DNA of 64,000 nucleotides from Pseudomonas shirazensis (GTDB taxonomy: Bacteria; Pseudomonadota; Gammaproteobacteria; Pseudomonadales; Pseudomonadaceae). Position 1 is the first letter of the stretch. Each line of letters opens with the position of its first letter. Positions 35,404 through 44,394 of this stretch are shown one piece after another. The stretch is taken from positions 1,501,001 to 1,565,000 of the forward strand of contig NZ_JABWRD020000001.1 of NCBI RefSeq assembly GCF_014268785.2, written 5' to 3'. Under the pieces are notes generated by a model. That model worked only from the letters and a program-made list of their open reading frames with translations. It searched no databases and had not been told where the DNA came from. Made by a program: the position numbers and the translations under genes.

Positions 35404-35520
35404 TCATTCGGCGCCGGGCGGAATCCCATCTTTGTTCTTGTCTTTGAGCCGAGCCTTCTCCTCTTCGGTGGAATGAGCAGGCACCTGGCTGTCTTGCTTG
35501 TCGTCTTTTGGATCGGTCAT
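35404..35520 (-). CDS. Small, highly charged 38-residue protein
   Basis: The frame encodes MTDPKDDKQDSQVPAHSTEE followed by EKARLKDKNKDGIPPGAE, with no Cys, no aromatic residue and about half charged residues. GAGGAA seven bases upstream of the ATG supports translation. I recognise no family; the composition suggests an intrinsically disordered protein. It lies between two plus-strand genes and is too short for usual gene-length thresholds. Confidence 0.6.
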   Translation of the reverse strand: MTDPKDDKQDSQVPAHSTEEEKARLKDKNKDGIPPGAE

Positions 35521-35670
35521 GGCAGTTTCCTCAGTGTGTGGACATTGGGCAGCCCACCTGCGGAGCAGTTCAGTTTAAGCAGCACCCTGGCCAGCGCAAA
35601 ATGATTGCTTTGTTCAAGTATCAGGCGTGCCTACTGCCGATCATGAGGCTCCTCGTTCTGGAGTCTTGTC

Positions 35671-36606
35671 ATGATCCGTTTTCTGCGCACTGCCTACGCC
35701 CCGCTGTTTCTGTTCGGCTTTATTGCCACGGCTTGCTGGCTGGTTGCTCGCCAGGTTCCGCTGTGGGCATTGATACCACTGCTTGTACTGGCAATCATCG
35801 TCTCGTTCGGCATGGAAAGGTGGTTGCCATTCAAGGCCGAATGGAACCGCAACCAAGGCGACAGCCTGAGGGATTGCCTGCATGCACTGTGCAACGAGGG
35901 CCTCAATTGCCTGAGCCTGATGGCACTGCCCTGGTTCGCGCGCTGGCTGCCCGATCTGGGGCTATGGCCTGAGCAGTGGCCGTTCGTCGTGCAAGTGATT
36001 GTGACGATCATCTTTGCCGACCTGGGCATCACGCTGATGCACTGGGCCAGCCACCGCAACAAATGGCTGTGGCGGCTGCACGCCGTGCACCACAGCCCGC
36101 AACGGCTGTATGGTTTCAATGGTTTGATGAAACATCCGCTGCATCAGTTGCTCGAGGCGCTGGCCGGGATCGGCCCGTTGCTGCTGCTGGGTTTGCCAGA
36201 AAACGTTGCAGGGCTGTTGGCGTTCGCAATCGCTATCCAGTTGCTGCTGCAGCACAGCAATGTCGACATCCGTGTCGGCTACCTGGATCGACTGTTCGCC
36301 TGGGCACCGGTGCATCGCTATCACCACATCAAGTACGGCCGCGCAGGTGACGTCAACTTCGCGCTGTTCTTCAGTTTCTGGGATCTATTGTTGGGCACGG
36401 CTTTCACTCGCAGCGGATGCGAGCTGCGGTCTAGCGACCTGGGGATTGGCTCGCAACCCGACTATCCGAAGGCCTACCTGCAGCAGCTGGCCCAGCCCTT
36501 CAAGCGCCCGGCAAGCAAGCACCCGGAGCCACGCCTGCCGTGCCATCTGGGTGGTGTGCAGGCAGCAGACGCAGGTGCAGGTGACGCAGGTTCTGGCGGC
36601 CACTGA
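35671..36606 (+). CDS. Sterol-desaturase/fatty-acid-hydroxylase superfamily membrane protein
   Basis: The 311-residue protein has two N-terminal membrane segments and the three histidine clusters that hold the di-iron centre: HWASH, HAVHHS and HRYHH, with HPLHQ between them. Such enzymes hydroxylate or desaturate lipids using O2; the substrate here is unknown. The last ~35 residues (from about KRPASKHPEP) are of low complexity and overlap the 3' end of the AraC gene on the other strand by 107 bases, so the true C terminus may be an extension acquired by stop-codon loss. Confidence 0.8.
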   Translation: MIRFLRTAYAPLFLFGFIATACWLVARQVPLWALIPLLVLAIIVSFGMERWLPFKAEWNRNQGDSLRDCLHALCNEGLNCLSLMALPWFARWLPDLGLWPEQWPFVVQVIVTIIFADLGITLMHWASHRNKWLWRLHAVHHSPQRLYGFNGLMKHPLHQLLEALAGIGPLLLLGLPENVAGLLAFAIAIQLLLQHSNVDIRVGYLDRLFAWAPVHRYHHIKYGRAGDVNFALFFSFWDLLLGTAFTRSGCELRSSDLGIGSQPDYPKAYLQQLAQPFKRPASKHPEPRLPCHLGGVQAADAGAGDAGSGGH

Positions 36607-37219
36607 TGCCGAACATGCTGCGCAGTGTTCGCGACAGGTGCGCAGAGTCGGCAAAGCCTGCCGCGTGAGCGGCCTCGGTCAACGAGCTGCCTTGCATGGC
36701 CAGCATCAAGGCCAGGCGCAGTCGCCGCCAGAGCACCATACGCCTGATCAAAACACCCAGCTGGCTGTCGAACAGCCGTTGTAGGTGACTCACTGAGGTA
36801 TGCACATGACGAGCAAGCTCTGCCGCACTGAGTTTCTCCAGCAGGTGGTCATCCATCTGCCGCAATACCGCCTGCAAACGCTCTGGCAAAGGTTGCCGCC
36901 GAATAGACTGAACCGTGCGCGCCAGCGCGGCCAGCGAACTGTGGTCCGCTTCGGCGATGGCACGCAGGCTGGCGATTTCGAAAGAAGACGGCTCGGCATA
37001 GACAGCCAAGACCTCGGCATCGGTCACCTCGACTGCATGAGCCTGCATCGACTCGGTCCATTGCCACGGGCCGGGCTCGCCCGCCAGCAGCACGCTGAGG
37101 CACTGATGCGCGTAATGCCGGTGCGGGCTGGCGTGGCCGGTCAGGCCTCTGAATAATGCGAAGTCATTGCCCAGCCACAGCTCGCCACGCCATGGCTGAT
37201 TAGCTCTGATCGACTTCAT
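36500..37219 (-). CDS. AraC-family transcriptional regulator
   Basis: The 239-residue regulator has a cupin-like N-terminal sensor (GLTGHASPHRHYAHQCLSVLLAG) and a C-terminal double HTH. The second recognition unit, SLTEAAHAAGFADSAHLSRTLRSMFG, is very clear. The start at 37219 (MKSIRANQPWRGELW) was chosen over a frame to 37330 that runs into the broken receptor gene. It ends with an Arg/Pro/Gly-rich tail overlapping the sterol-desaturase-family gene by 107 bases. Its upstream neighbour on the same strand is the damaged TonB receptor, which it may once have regulated. Confidence 0.78.
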   Translation of the reverse strand: MKSIRANQPWRGELWLGNDFALFRGLTGHASPHRHYAHQCLSVLLAGEPGPWQWTESMQAHAVEVTDAEVLAVYAEPSSFEIASLRAIAEADHSSLAALARTVQSIRRQPLPERLQAVLRQMDDHLLEKLSAAELARHVHTSVSHLQRLFDSQLGVLIRRMVLWRRLRLALMLAMQGSSLTEAAHAAGFADSAHLSRTLRSMFGISGRQNLRHLHLRLLPAHHPDGTAGVAPGACLPGA

Positions 37220-37277
37220 TGCATTGCCCTCCGGATAGCGGCGCACCAGCACGCCGCGGTAGCCAGTCGATATTGAG

Positions 37278-39105
37278 TCAGAAATCGACGGTCGCCGATA
37301 GCTGAACAGTGCGCGGAGCCCCAAGGCCAAGGCTGGACGTCAACGGCATGCCCCAGTAGGCCTTGTTGGTGAGGTTGGTCACGCTGTCGCGCAAGGTCAC
37401 GGGATAGCTGGCCGCCTGGGTGGTGTAACGGGCACCTACGTCATAGAGGGTGTAGCCCGGGATCGACAGTGTGTTGTCGCTGCTGATGTACTGCTTGCCG
37501 ACCGAGGTAGCATTGCCGGTGAAGGTCAGGCCCGGCACCAGCGGCGTATCCCACTCCAGGCCCAACTTGCCCTGCAGTTTGGGCACGCCAGTGGCCAGCT
37601 TGCCTTCGCTGGCAACGTTGGCGCTCTTGGTCACTTCAGCTTCGACATAGCCTACCCCGCCCATCAACCGGACGTCACTGAGCGGCGCGCCGAAGAACCC
37701 CCACTCCACGCCGCGGTTACGCTGCTCGCCACCAAAAGAGAAGACGTTGCTGACCGGGTCGGTATAGCTGCCTGGGCGTTCGATCTGGTACAGCGCCAAG
37801 GTATGGGTGAAGCTGCCCAGGTCGAGCTTCAGGCCGACTTCTTTCTGCTTGGATTTATAGGGGGCAAACACTTCGCCGGAATTGGCGCTGGTCATCGGCG
37901 CGACTGCGCCTTTGCTCAACCCCTCGATGTAGTTGGCGTACAGCGACAAGTCATCCGTTACTTTGACCAGCAACGCGACGGCGGGCGTCGTGGCGCTTTC
38001 GTCGTAACGCGAAGTGCGATCGCCGGTGACAACGCTGAAGGTGTCAGTCAGCACCTGCTGACGACGCACGCCGACGGTCAACTGCAACCGATCATCCAAC
38101 ACCGACAGCGTATCGGCGACACCGTAGCTGGCCAGGCGATTTTCCAGATGTTGCACGGCCGGCCAGGACTCGTCGGCAGCCGCCCCCAGACCGGATGGTA
38201 GATATTGGTGGTGACATTGGCACCCGGCACCGAGCGGCGGCCAAAGTCCTTTTGCTCGTCATCATAATGGGTGGCATTCACCGTCAGCTGATGACCGATG
38301 CCGAAGGTCTCGAAGGTTGCGCGCAGGCCGGCTTCAGCAGATTTTTTCTCGAGCTGCATTTTCAGCTGGCCCATGGTGGTGTTGTAGTCACCTGCAGCGT
38401 TGATCACCTGGGCAGACATGGTCCCGCTGAAGGCGTAGTCGGTCTTGCTGGCACCGACCGCCGCGTAGGCGAGCACATGCTCGTTGAGGTCGAACTCGCC
38501 GCGCAGCATCGCCCCCTTGTCCTTGCTTTCGACATAGGCCCAGTCCGGGTTGAGCAGTGTGTCGGATTTTGGCGGTTTGGGCACTGCCACTCCCGGTGCC
38601 AGGCTGATACCCCGGTTTTGCCCTCTGACCTTGTCATCGGCACTGTAAAAGTCTGCCGACAAGCGCGCCCGCTCCCCTCGCCAGTCCAGCGCCAATGCCG
38701 AGACGCCGACTTTCATCCGCTGCCCGTCGACCGCTGTGTCACCATCGCGATAGACCTGGTTGAAGCGCACGCCAAACTGCTGGCCCTGGCCAAACCGCCG
38801 GCCAACGTCGAGGTGCCCACCTAACTGCGCATCAGACATGTAGCTGGTGGTCAGCCGAGTCAGCGGCTGCTCGCCTGCGCGTTTGGGCACCAGGTTGACC
38901 GTGCCCGCCACGGAGCCATTCGGCGGCATGCCGTTGAGCAACGCCGACGGCCCCTTGAGCAGCTCGATCCGCTCGAACATTTCCGGTTGGCCTGCCTGCA
39001 GTGCGGTGCCTTCGATGTGGATGGCGGGCAGCACGGCAGCGCTGCCTTGCTGCTCCTGCTGCTGATTGTCTTGCGCAGCCAACGCCTGACTGCCCAGTAC
39101 ATCAT
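37278..39105 (-). pseudogene. Degraded TonB-dependent siderophore receptor
   Basis: Two frames together give most of a ferrichrome/hydroxamate-type receptor. The upstream frame (39105 to about 38160) has a mature N terminus ALAAQDNQQQ...LPAIHIEGTALQ, then jumps to FERIELLKGPSALLNGMPPNGSVAGTVNLVPKRA, so most of the plug domain is deleted. The signal peptide is also missing. Near 38150-38210 the reading frame shifts, and the barrel continues in a second frame to the terminal aromatic VDF at 37278. At least three lesions (lost start, plug deletion, frameshift) make it non-functional. Confidence 0.85.
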
Positions 39106-39397
39106 CCGTCGCTCGGTGGCGACCGAGTCGATGCTGGCCAAGATCATCGGGCACCAGGCGCATATCGCCCAGGCTTACGTGCTCTCGCAAGACAGTGCAC
39201 GCTGGCTGTTGGCGACTGTTGCGTTTCATTGTTTTGCAGTCGCGGATACGGTGTATTCGGCCACCAGCCTAGAGCCGCTGCCAGGGGTCGATCAGGAGGC
39301 CGAGAAGCTTGAGATGGAGGCAGCACTGGTCCATGGAGTGCGCGCGCTGATCAATGGCGCAGTGGGAATGCTGGCGCAGGCCGGGGACGGCGTGTAG
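39065..39397 (+). pseudogene. Possible 3' remnant of an unidentified gene
   Basis: The plus-strand frame ending at 39397 reads ESMLAKIIGHQAHIAQAYVL then SQDSARWLLATVAFHCFAVA and a helical acidic end. It looks protein-like, while the opposing strand here does not. The frame continues leftward only as antisense of the broken receptor, so its 5' part was probably replaced when the receptor lost its signal peptide. An ATG at 39131 could still allow a short product. No family recognised. Confidence 0.35.
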
Positions 39398-39463
39398 CTG
39401 CTCGCGGCTATCAACCGGCGATGCTACTCTGCAAAATCTAAATCGTCGTCGCAGGACTGGCCC

Positions 39464-39676
39464 ATGAGCTTCAACTGGCATTCAGGCCCTTTCAGTCGTT
39501 CCACTCCTTTGGACGATCAATACCGTAACACCCAAAAGGTTCGCCAGTTCCTGACCGCCGAATGCGGTGATGGCTTTAAGTTCGACCGTCCGTTCATGGC
39601 CTGGATCAAGAGCGGTGTTCCAGCAACGATGGGTGATGTCGCAGACGAATGGCTGCGTAGGAACCGCAGAGGCTAG
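39464..39676 (+). CDS. DUF6434-type small protein
   Basis: The 70-residue protein FNWHSGPFSRSTPLDDQYRN...KVRQFLTAECGDGFKFDRPFMAWIK fits a small domain found alone or beside SAP domains (recalled as DUF6434), of unknown function. GCAGGA precedes the ATG, and a strong terminator lies 40 bases after the stop, so it is an independent transcription unit. Confidence 0.7.
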   Translation: MSFNWHSGPFSRSTPLDDQYRNTQKVRQFLTAECGDGFKFDRPFMAWIKSGVPATMGDVADEWLRRNRRG

Positions 39677-39716
39677 CAAGCGACCAAGATTGCCTGAGCC
39701 TGAATCGATCCCCGCC

Positions 39717-39741
39717 AAGCCCACTGCCGAGTGGGCTTTTT
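39717..39741 (+). terminator. Intrinsic terminator after the DUF6434 gene
   Basis: AAGCCCACT-GCCG-AGTGGGCTT forms a perfect 9-bp stem followed by TTTTC. Confidence 0.88.
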
Positions 39742-39846
39742 CACGTCTGGGTGAAGGCCCGACCCGCCTTCGACGAACATGCAGCGGCAACGCGCTTAGT
39801 AAAGTATTTGTCAGTTTTGTGTAAACAAAATTGGGTAATTACTTTT

Positions 39847-39861
39847 AAATGGTTCTCATTT
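39847..39861. promoter_or_regulatory. Fur-box-like site upstream of the FepA-type receptor
   Basis: AAATG-GTTCT-CATTT is an exact inverted repeat within a 19-base segment that shares about 11 positions with the consensus Fur box. It is 69 bases upstream of the receptor ATG, where iron-dependent repression would be expected. Confidence 0.55.
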
Positions 39862-39929
39862 GCGATACCGTCCGACCCCGATTGCGTTCTGCCTCTTGAA
39901 TCCAACCGATCGACAAGGACTGTTCCACG

Positions 39930-41975
39930 ATGCCACGCCCACCGTTCTGCCGTGCCCTGCTCACCCTGGCGCTGATCGCCGCAAGCCCTGTTCAGGCCGA
40001 AGAAACCCTCGAGCTAGAGCCGCTGCCTGCCACTGAACTGCAAGCTTCGTTCGTCACCGCTAGCGGCGGCGGCACTGATGTGCGCGATGCCCCGGCCAGC
40101 GTCAGTGTCATCACCCGCGAAGAGATCGAGCGCCAGCCGGTGTACGACCTCAACACCCTGCTGCGGCGTATCCCCGGTGTGACCGGCGGCTTTGGCCCGG
40201 TGGGCGAGCAATCGAAGATCAAGCTGCGCGGCCTGGACGACAAGTACACGCTGATTCTGGTGGACGGCAAACGCATCGGCAGCTCCGCCGACACCAACTA
40301 CCGCCGCGACCTGGGCCGCCAGGACATCAACTGGATCTCGCCGAACATGATCGAGCGGATCGAGATCGTGCGCGGGCCGATGTCGTCGCTGTACGGCTCG
40401 GACGCCATGGGCGGCGTTATCAACATCATCACCCGCAAGGTCTCCCGTGAGTGGAGCGGCTCGCTCAACGCCAACACGACCATCCCGGAAGACTCCGACC
40501 GCGGCCAGACCAACCAGACCAGCGTTAACCTGTCTGGCCCGATCACAGAATCGCTGGGCCTGCGCCTGGGCGCCAACCTCACCCGGCGGGCGGCCGACGA
40601 AGTCGAACCGCGGGTCGATACCCTCGGCGACTTCGTCTACAACGACGGCGCTGGCGGGGCCAAGGACCACAGCGTAAACGCCCTGCTCAACTGGCAAGTC
40701 AACGACAACCATCAGCTGTCGTTCGAAGCCACCCAGGGCGTGGAGCGCTCCTGGTCATCGAAAAAAACCTTCGGCGACTGGGACGAAACCATTGGTGAAG
40801 GCTTTGGTGCTGCGCGCCTGACCCGAGATAGCTTCATCATCTCGCACAACGCGGACTGGGGCTTTGGCACCTCGCGCATCGACGCCTACCTGAACAAATT
40901 CAAGAACGACATCAGCTGGGGCAAGGCCAGCTCCGAGGAAAAGATCGTCGAAGGCAGCCTCAACATCCCGTTCGATCTGCTGATCAACCAGCGCCTCACC
41001 GTTGGCGGCCAATGGAAGCGCGAGCAACTGACCAACACCGATACGCTGGGTACCGTCCCCGTCGATTATCAGGGCAAGCCAGTCAGCGGTGCGGAACTTG
41101 AGGGCGACTACTCGGCGCTGTTCATCGAAGACGAACTGTTCCTGCTCGACAACCTCTCGCTGACCTTGGGCAACCGCTTCGACCACAGTGACGAATATGG
41201 CAACCACAACAGCCCGCGCGCCTACCTTGTCTACCACCCGCACCCGGACTGGACAGTTCGCGGCGGTGTGTCGCGAGGTTTCCGTGCGCCAAGCCTGAAA
41301 GAAGGCAGCGCCGGTGCGGCAACCAACTCCGGCGGTCGCGGCTGCACGTCGCTGCGGCCGCTGGGATACGTCACCGGCGAATGCTGGATGGCCGGCAATC
41401 CAAACCTGCGCCCGGAAATCAGCACCAACAAAGAAATCGGCGTGTCCTTTGACCACGACGGCTGGGAAGCAGGCCTCACCTACTTCCACACCGACTTCAA
41501 GGACAAGATCGAATACGCCCCGCTGGGCAACTTCCAGGGCCGCTGGTGGACCATGCTGGAGAACGCCGACAAAGCCCGCACTCGCGGCTGGGAAGGCAGT
41601 AGCAAAGTCCCGCTGTGGGAAAACGCCAGCTGGCGCACCAACGCCACCTACATGCTCGAAAGCCGCAACCTGTCGACCGGACGCGACCTGATCAGCGCGC
41701 CGAAACTGTCGCTGTTCAGCGCCATCGATTGGCAAATCAGCGATCGCATCGGCACTGAGCTGTCGGCGCAGCATGTTGGCAAGCAGCGCGGTTTGGGCAC
41801 TGACTTCGTCAAGTCTTACACCACCTATGACTTGAGCGCCAACTGGGCGGCGACCAACTGGCTGTCACTCAATGCCGGCGTGCAGAACCTGCTCGATGAA
41901 GACCCGCGGGATGAGTCGACCAGCTTTTACGTGCCGGGTCGGGCGTACTTTGTCGGGATGACGACTTACTTCTGA
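39930..41975 (+). CDS. TonB-dependent catecholate siderophore receptor, FepA/PfeA-like
   Basis: The 681-residue precursor has a signal peptide ending SPVQAE, a plug with PASVSVITREEIERQPVYDL, GLDDKYTLILVDGKRIGSS and RIEIVRGPMSSLYGSDAMGGVINIIT, and a barrel closing with the terminal aromatic TTYF. Two Cys in the extracellular loop GGRGCTSLRPLGYVTGECW are typical of FepA-type receptors. It should take up ferric enterobactin-like or related catecholate complexes through TonB. A Fur-box-like repeat precedes it, and a REP pair follows. No siderophore biosynthesis gene is nearby, suggesting use of foreign siderophores. Confidence 0.9.
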   Translation: MPRPPFCRALLTLALIAASPVQAEETLELEPLPATELQASFVTASGGGTDVRDAPASVSVITREEIERQPVYDLNTLLRRIPGVTGGFGPVGEQSKIKLRGLDDKYTLILVDGKRIGSSADTNYRRDLGRQDINWISPNMIERIEIVRGPMSSLYGSDAMGGVINIITRKVSREWSGSLNANTTIPEDSDRGQTNQTSVNLSGPITESLGLRLGANLTRRAADEVEPRVDTLGDFVYNDGAGGAKDHSVNALLNWQVNDNHQLSFEATQGVERSWSSKKTFGDWDETIGEGFGAARLTRDSFIISHNADWGFGTSRIDAYLNKFKNDISWGKASSEEKIVEGSLNIPFDLLINQRLTVGGQWKREQLTNTDTLGTVPVDYQGKPVSGAELEGDYSALFIEDELFLLDNLSLTLGNRFDHSDEYGNHNSPRAYLVYHPHPDWTVRGGVSRGFRAPSLKEGSAGAATNSGGRGCTSLRPLGYVTGECWMAGNPNLRPEISTNKEIGVSFDHDGWEAGLTYFHTDFKDKIEYAPLGNFQGRWWTMLENADKARTRGWEGSSKVPLWENASWRTNATYMLESRNLSTGRDLISAPKLSLFSAIDWQISDRIGTELSAQHVGKQRGLGTDFVKSYTTYDLSANWAATNWLSLNAGVQNLLDEDPRDESTSFYVPGRAYFVGMTTYF

Positions 41976-42004
41976 AGATTGTCTGGACATCAGGCAAATC
42001 ATTA

Positions 42005-42116
42005 TAGGAGCGGCCTTGTGTCGCGAAAGGCTCGCGTAGCGAGCCCGGCGATATTGGTCGCGAAGCTGACCACTGGGGCCGCTGCGCAGCCCTTTCGCGA
42101 CACAAGGCCGCTCCTA
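42005..42116. repeat. Pair of inverted REP elements
   Basis: Two 26-base arms (42005-42030 and 42091-42116) are perfect reverse complements; each outer end reads TAGGAGCGGCCTTGTGTCGC in its own direction. Small hairpins (GGCTCGC-GTA-GCGAGCC) lie inside. This is the layout of Pseudomonas repetitive extragenic palindromic doublets, which may stabilise mRNA ends or bind gyrase. The remaining part of 41976-42337 shows no gene. Confidence 0.85.
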
Positions 42117-42337
42117 CGGAAACCGCGTGATATCAAAGCCGGTCGCAGCATTTGCGGCGACGGCATGAGGCTAGATGCGCTGAGATTGGCCTGCTTGAGG
42201 TTAAAGGCGCTAGGAGTATGTTTGGGAAATGGACTACAGGGAAGCGGAAAAATCTGCCTTTGGACATGATTTGACGCGGCCTGAAACAGGTTTTATTGTC
42301 CGGTAATACGTTGTTTCCAAAAGCCTCTGAGGCACTG

Positions 42338-43030
42338 ATGCTCCCTGACTCAGCATTCTATACAGCACGCGGAAGACGCATAGCGCGACTGCGTGGCAAA
42401 GTTGGGCTGTGCATGGTCGCAGCACTCTCCTTCCTCGCCGGCATGACTGACGCAGTCGGGTTCACCGCAACAGGTGATTTCGTATCCTTCATGAGCGGCA
42501 ATACCACCCGCCTCGCCGTTTCAATTGGTGAGCGGGACTACAGCTCCATCCTCACCATCAGCACTCTGATCGGCGCGTTCATCGCTGGCAATGCCATCGG
42601 CGTGATCGTCACGCGCCTGGTCGGCCGCCGCTCCTGGCCATTGCTGCTCTGCGTAGGCGCCCTGCTCTGCCTGGCGGGCTTGATCTCGATAGCACTTTTC
42701 TCACTGGTGTGCACTGTCATAGCCATGGGCATGATCAATGCCGTGGTCGAGGAAGTAAATGGTTTGCCGATCGGGCTGACTTACGTCACCGGCGCCCTGT
42801 CACGCTTCGGCCGCGGGCTTGGCCGGTGGTTGATGGGTGAGCGCAAGCCAGGCTGGAGGGTGCAGCTTGTGCCTTGGGTTGGCATGCTGCTGGGAGCAAT
42901 CGTCGGTGCCCTGCTGCAAGGGTATCTTGGTATCACAGCCTTTGTGATCAACGGGCTACTGGTGTTTGCACTCGCCGCGTCATCGCTAGCCATCCCACGT
43001 CGCTGGCAGCGCAACTACATGCCCAAGTAG
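42338..43030 (+). CDS. YoaK/DUF1275 family membrane protein
   Basis: The 230-residue protein has six or seven hydrophobic segments and the DUF1275 signatures FLAGMTDAVGF, FVSFMSGNTTRLAV and NGLPIGLTYVTGALSRFGRGLGRWL. The function of the family is unknown; a small-molecule transporter has been suggested. The ATG at 42338 follows TGAGGCAC; an upstream start at 42296 would add 14 weak residues. The following 43031-43219 stretch shows nothing recognisable. Confidence 0.78.
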   Translation: MLPDSAFYTARGRRIARLRGKVGLCMVAALSFLAGMTDAVGFTATGDFVSFMSGNTTRLAVSIGERDYSSILTISTLIGAFIAGNAIGVIVTRLVGRRSWPLLLCVGALLCLAGLISIALFSLVCTVIAMGMINAVVEEVNGLPIGLTYVTGALSRFGRGLGRWLMGERKPGWRVQLVPWVGMLLGAIVGALLQGYLGITAFVINGLLVFALAASSLAIPRRWQRNYMPK

Positions 43031-43219
43031 CTATGGCAGGATACGCATCTGAACAGAATGCAGCCCATCACAATTGAGAATTGCTAGGGATACCTGACCC
43101 GTTTAATGCTTCCACTATTGAGGCTATAGGAGGAAGCCACATACAGCGTTACCACCTGAGCTCTCTCAGCGAGGAAGCCTTTGTAGTGGTCTACTAACCC
43201 CCGGACTGGTGACCTGATC

Positions 43220-44230
43220 CTACTCGATTTTGATTACTACCTTACCAAAGGCGCCTCTGGCCAAATGTTCGTACGCTTCGCGTGCTTGATCGAATGGATA
43301 CACGTGGTCGATTACCGGGCGAATCTTGTGCTCATTCAAGAATTCGTTCATTCGGTCAAATGACGAACGTGGAGCAACGGCTATGCCGCGAATCGTTGTT
43401 TGTCGGAAAATCATAGGCATCAGGTTCAGGGTAGAGGTTTGGCCTGTCAGAAAGCCGATCTGTGCGATACGTCCACCTACCTTTGTTGCAGCAATCGATT
43501 GATTGAGGCCGTCACCGCCTGCTACATCCAGCAGCAGATCCACTCCCTTGCCGTCAGTGAGCTTCATAACTTCCTCTGCCCATTCAGGGGTAGTGCGATA
43601 ATTCACACCAGCAACAGCGCCCAGTTTTTTTACAGCTTCCAGATTGTCATCACGGCTGGAGGTGACGATAACCTTGGCTCCCAAAGCCGTAGCAATTTGT
43701 GCTGCAAAAACAGAAACACCTCCAGATCCCTGAACCAAAACGGTTTGGCCGGTCTCGATCTGGCCATAATCGACGAGCGCATACCACGCCGTCAGAGCAG
43801 CAATTGGAAGGGTCGCTGCTTCCTCATCTGACATGTTGTCGGGGGCACCTACCGCGCTGTCTTCATGGATGATCATGTATTCCGCCAGACCACCAGGCAA
43901 TGGCGATCCAAAGCAGTAGTTAGGCTCATCCGGCCCAGGCATGCCGTCCAACCAGCGTGAGTAGAGGTGTGAGTTGACCCGGTCTCCGATAGCGAAGCGG
44001 CTGACACCATCACCAACTGCCACGACAGTCCCCGCCGCATCGCTGACGGGGATCAGTGGCTTGGGCACCAGGTGAGGTTCATAGATGCCGTCAACGATCG
44101 CCTTGTCCCGGAAATTGAGTGATACAGCGCCTACTTTAACCAGCAGTTCACCCGCTTGGGGCACGGGGGTTTCCGTTTCGCCCTGTACCAGATTATCCAA
44201 GCCGAAATCTTTCAGAAGCCACGCTTTCAT
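43220..44230 (-). CDS. Zinc-independent MDR quinone oxidoreductase/alcohol-dehydrogenase-like protein
   Basis: The 336-residue NAD(P)-dependent enzyme has the MDR pattern: GroES-like N-terminal domain (LLVKVGAVSLNFRDKAI, IPVSDAAGTVVAVGDGVSRF) and Rossmann fold with VLVQGSGGVSVFAAQIATALGAKVIVTS. The usual catalytic zinc Cys and the four structural Cys are absent, as in quinone oxidoreductases. The substrate is unknown. Its base composition is noticeably less GC-rich than the backbone genes, and it sits divergent from a LysR gene inside a region bounded by REP and integrase remnants, suggesting acquisition by transfer. Confidence 0.8.
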   Translation of the reverse strand: MKAWLLKDFGLDNLVQGETETPVPQAGELLVKVGAVSLNFRDKAIVDGIYEPHLVPKPLIPVSDAAGTVVAVGDGVSRFAIGDRVNSHLYSRWLDGMPGPDEPNYCFGSPLPGGLAEYMIIHEDSAVGAPDNMSDEEAATLPIAALTAWYALVDYGQIETGQTVLVQGSGGVSVFAAQIATALGAKVIVTSSRDDNLEAVKKLGAVAGVNYRTTPEWAEEVMKLTDGKGVDLLLDVAGGDGLNQSIAATKVGGRIAQIGFLTGQTSTLNLMPMIFRQTTIRGIAVAPRSSFDRMNEFLNEHKIRPVIDHVYPFDQAREAYEHLARGAFGKVVIKIE

Positions 44231-44334
44231 TCTTTGTCTCCAACAATTTTGAATGTGCAGGTGAGGAAAGCTCCTCCCTTACGCTGAGGACATTGTTGAG
44301 GTTTCCCGGCTATAGATAAATGTGCAGAAACGAA

Positions 44335-44350
44335 CAGGATTGTTATCCTG
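44335..44350. promoter_or_regulatory. Inverted repeat between the MDR and LysR genes
   Basis: CAGGAT-TGTT-ATCCTG is a perfect 6-bp-arm inverted repeat 44 bases before the LysR start and 105 bases before the MDR start, a fitting place for an autoregulatory LysR site. A second repeat, GAGGA-N4-TCCTC, lies near 44262. Confidence 0.45.
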
Positions 44351-44394
44351 ATCAGCAACAATCACCCAGTTAACAGGTTCCCGAGAAGAGACGT

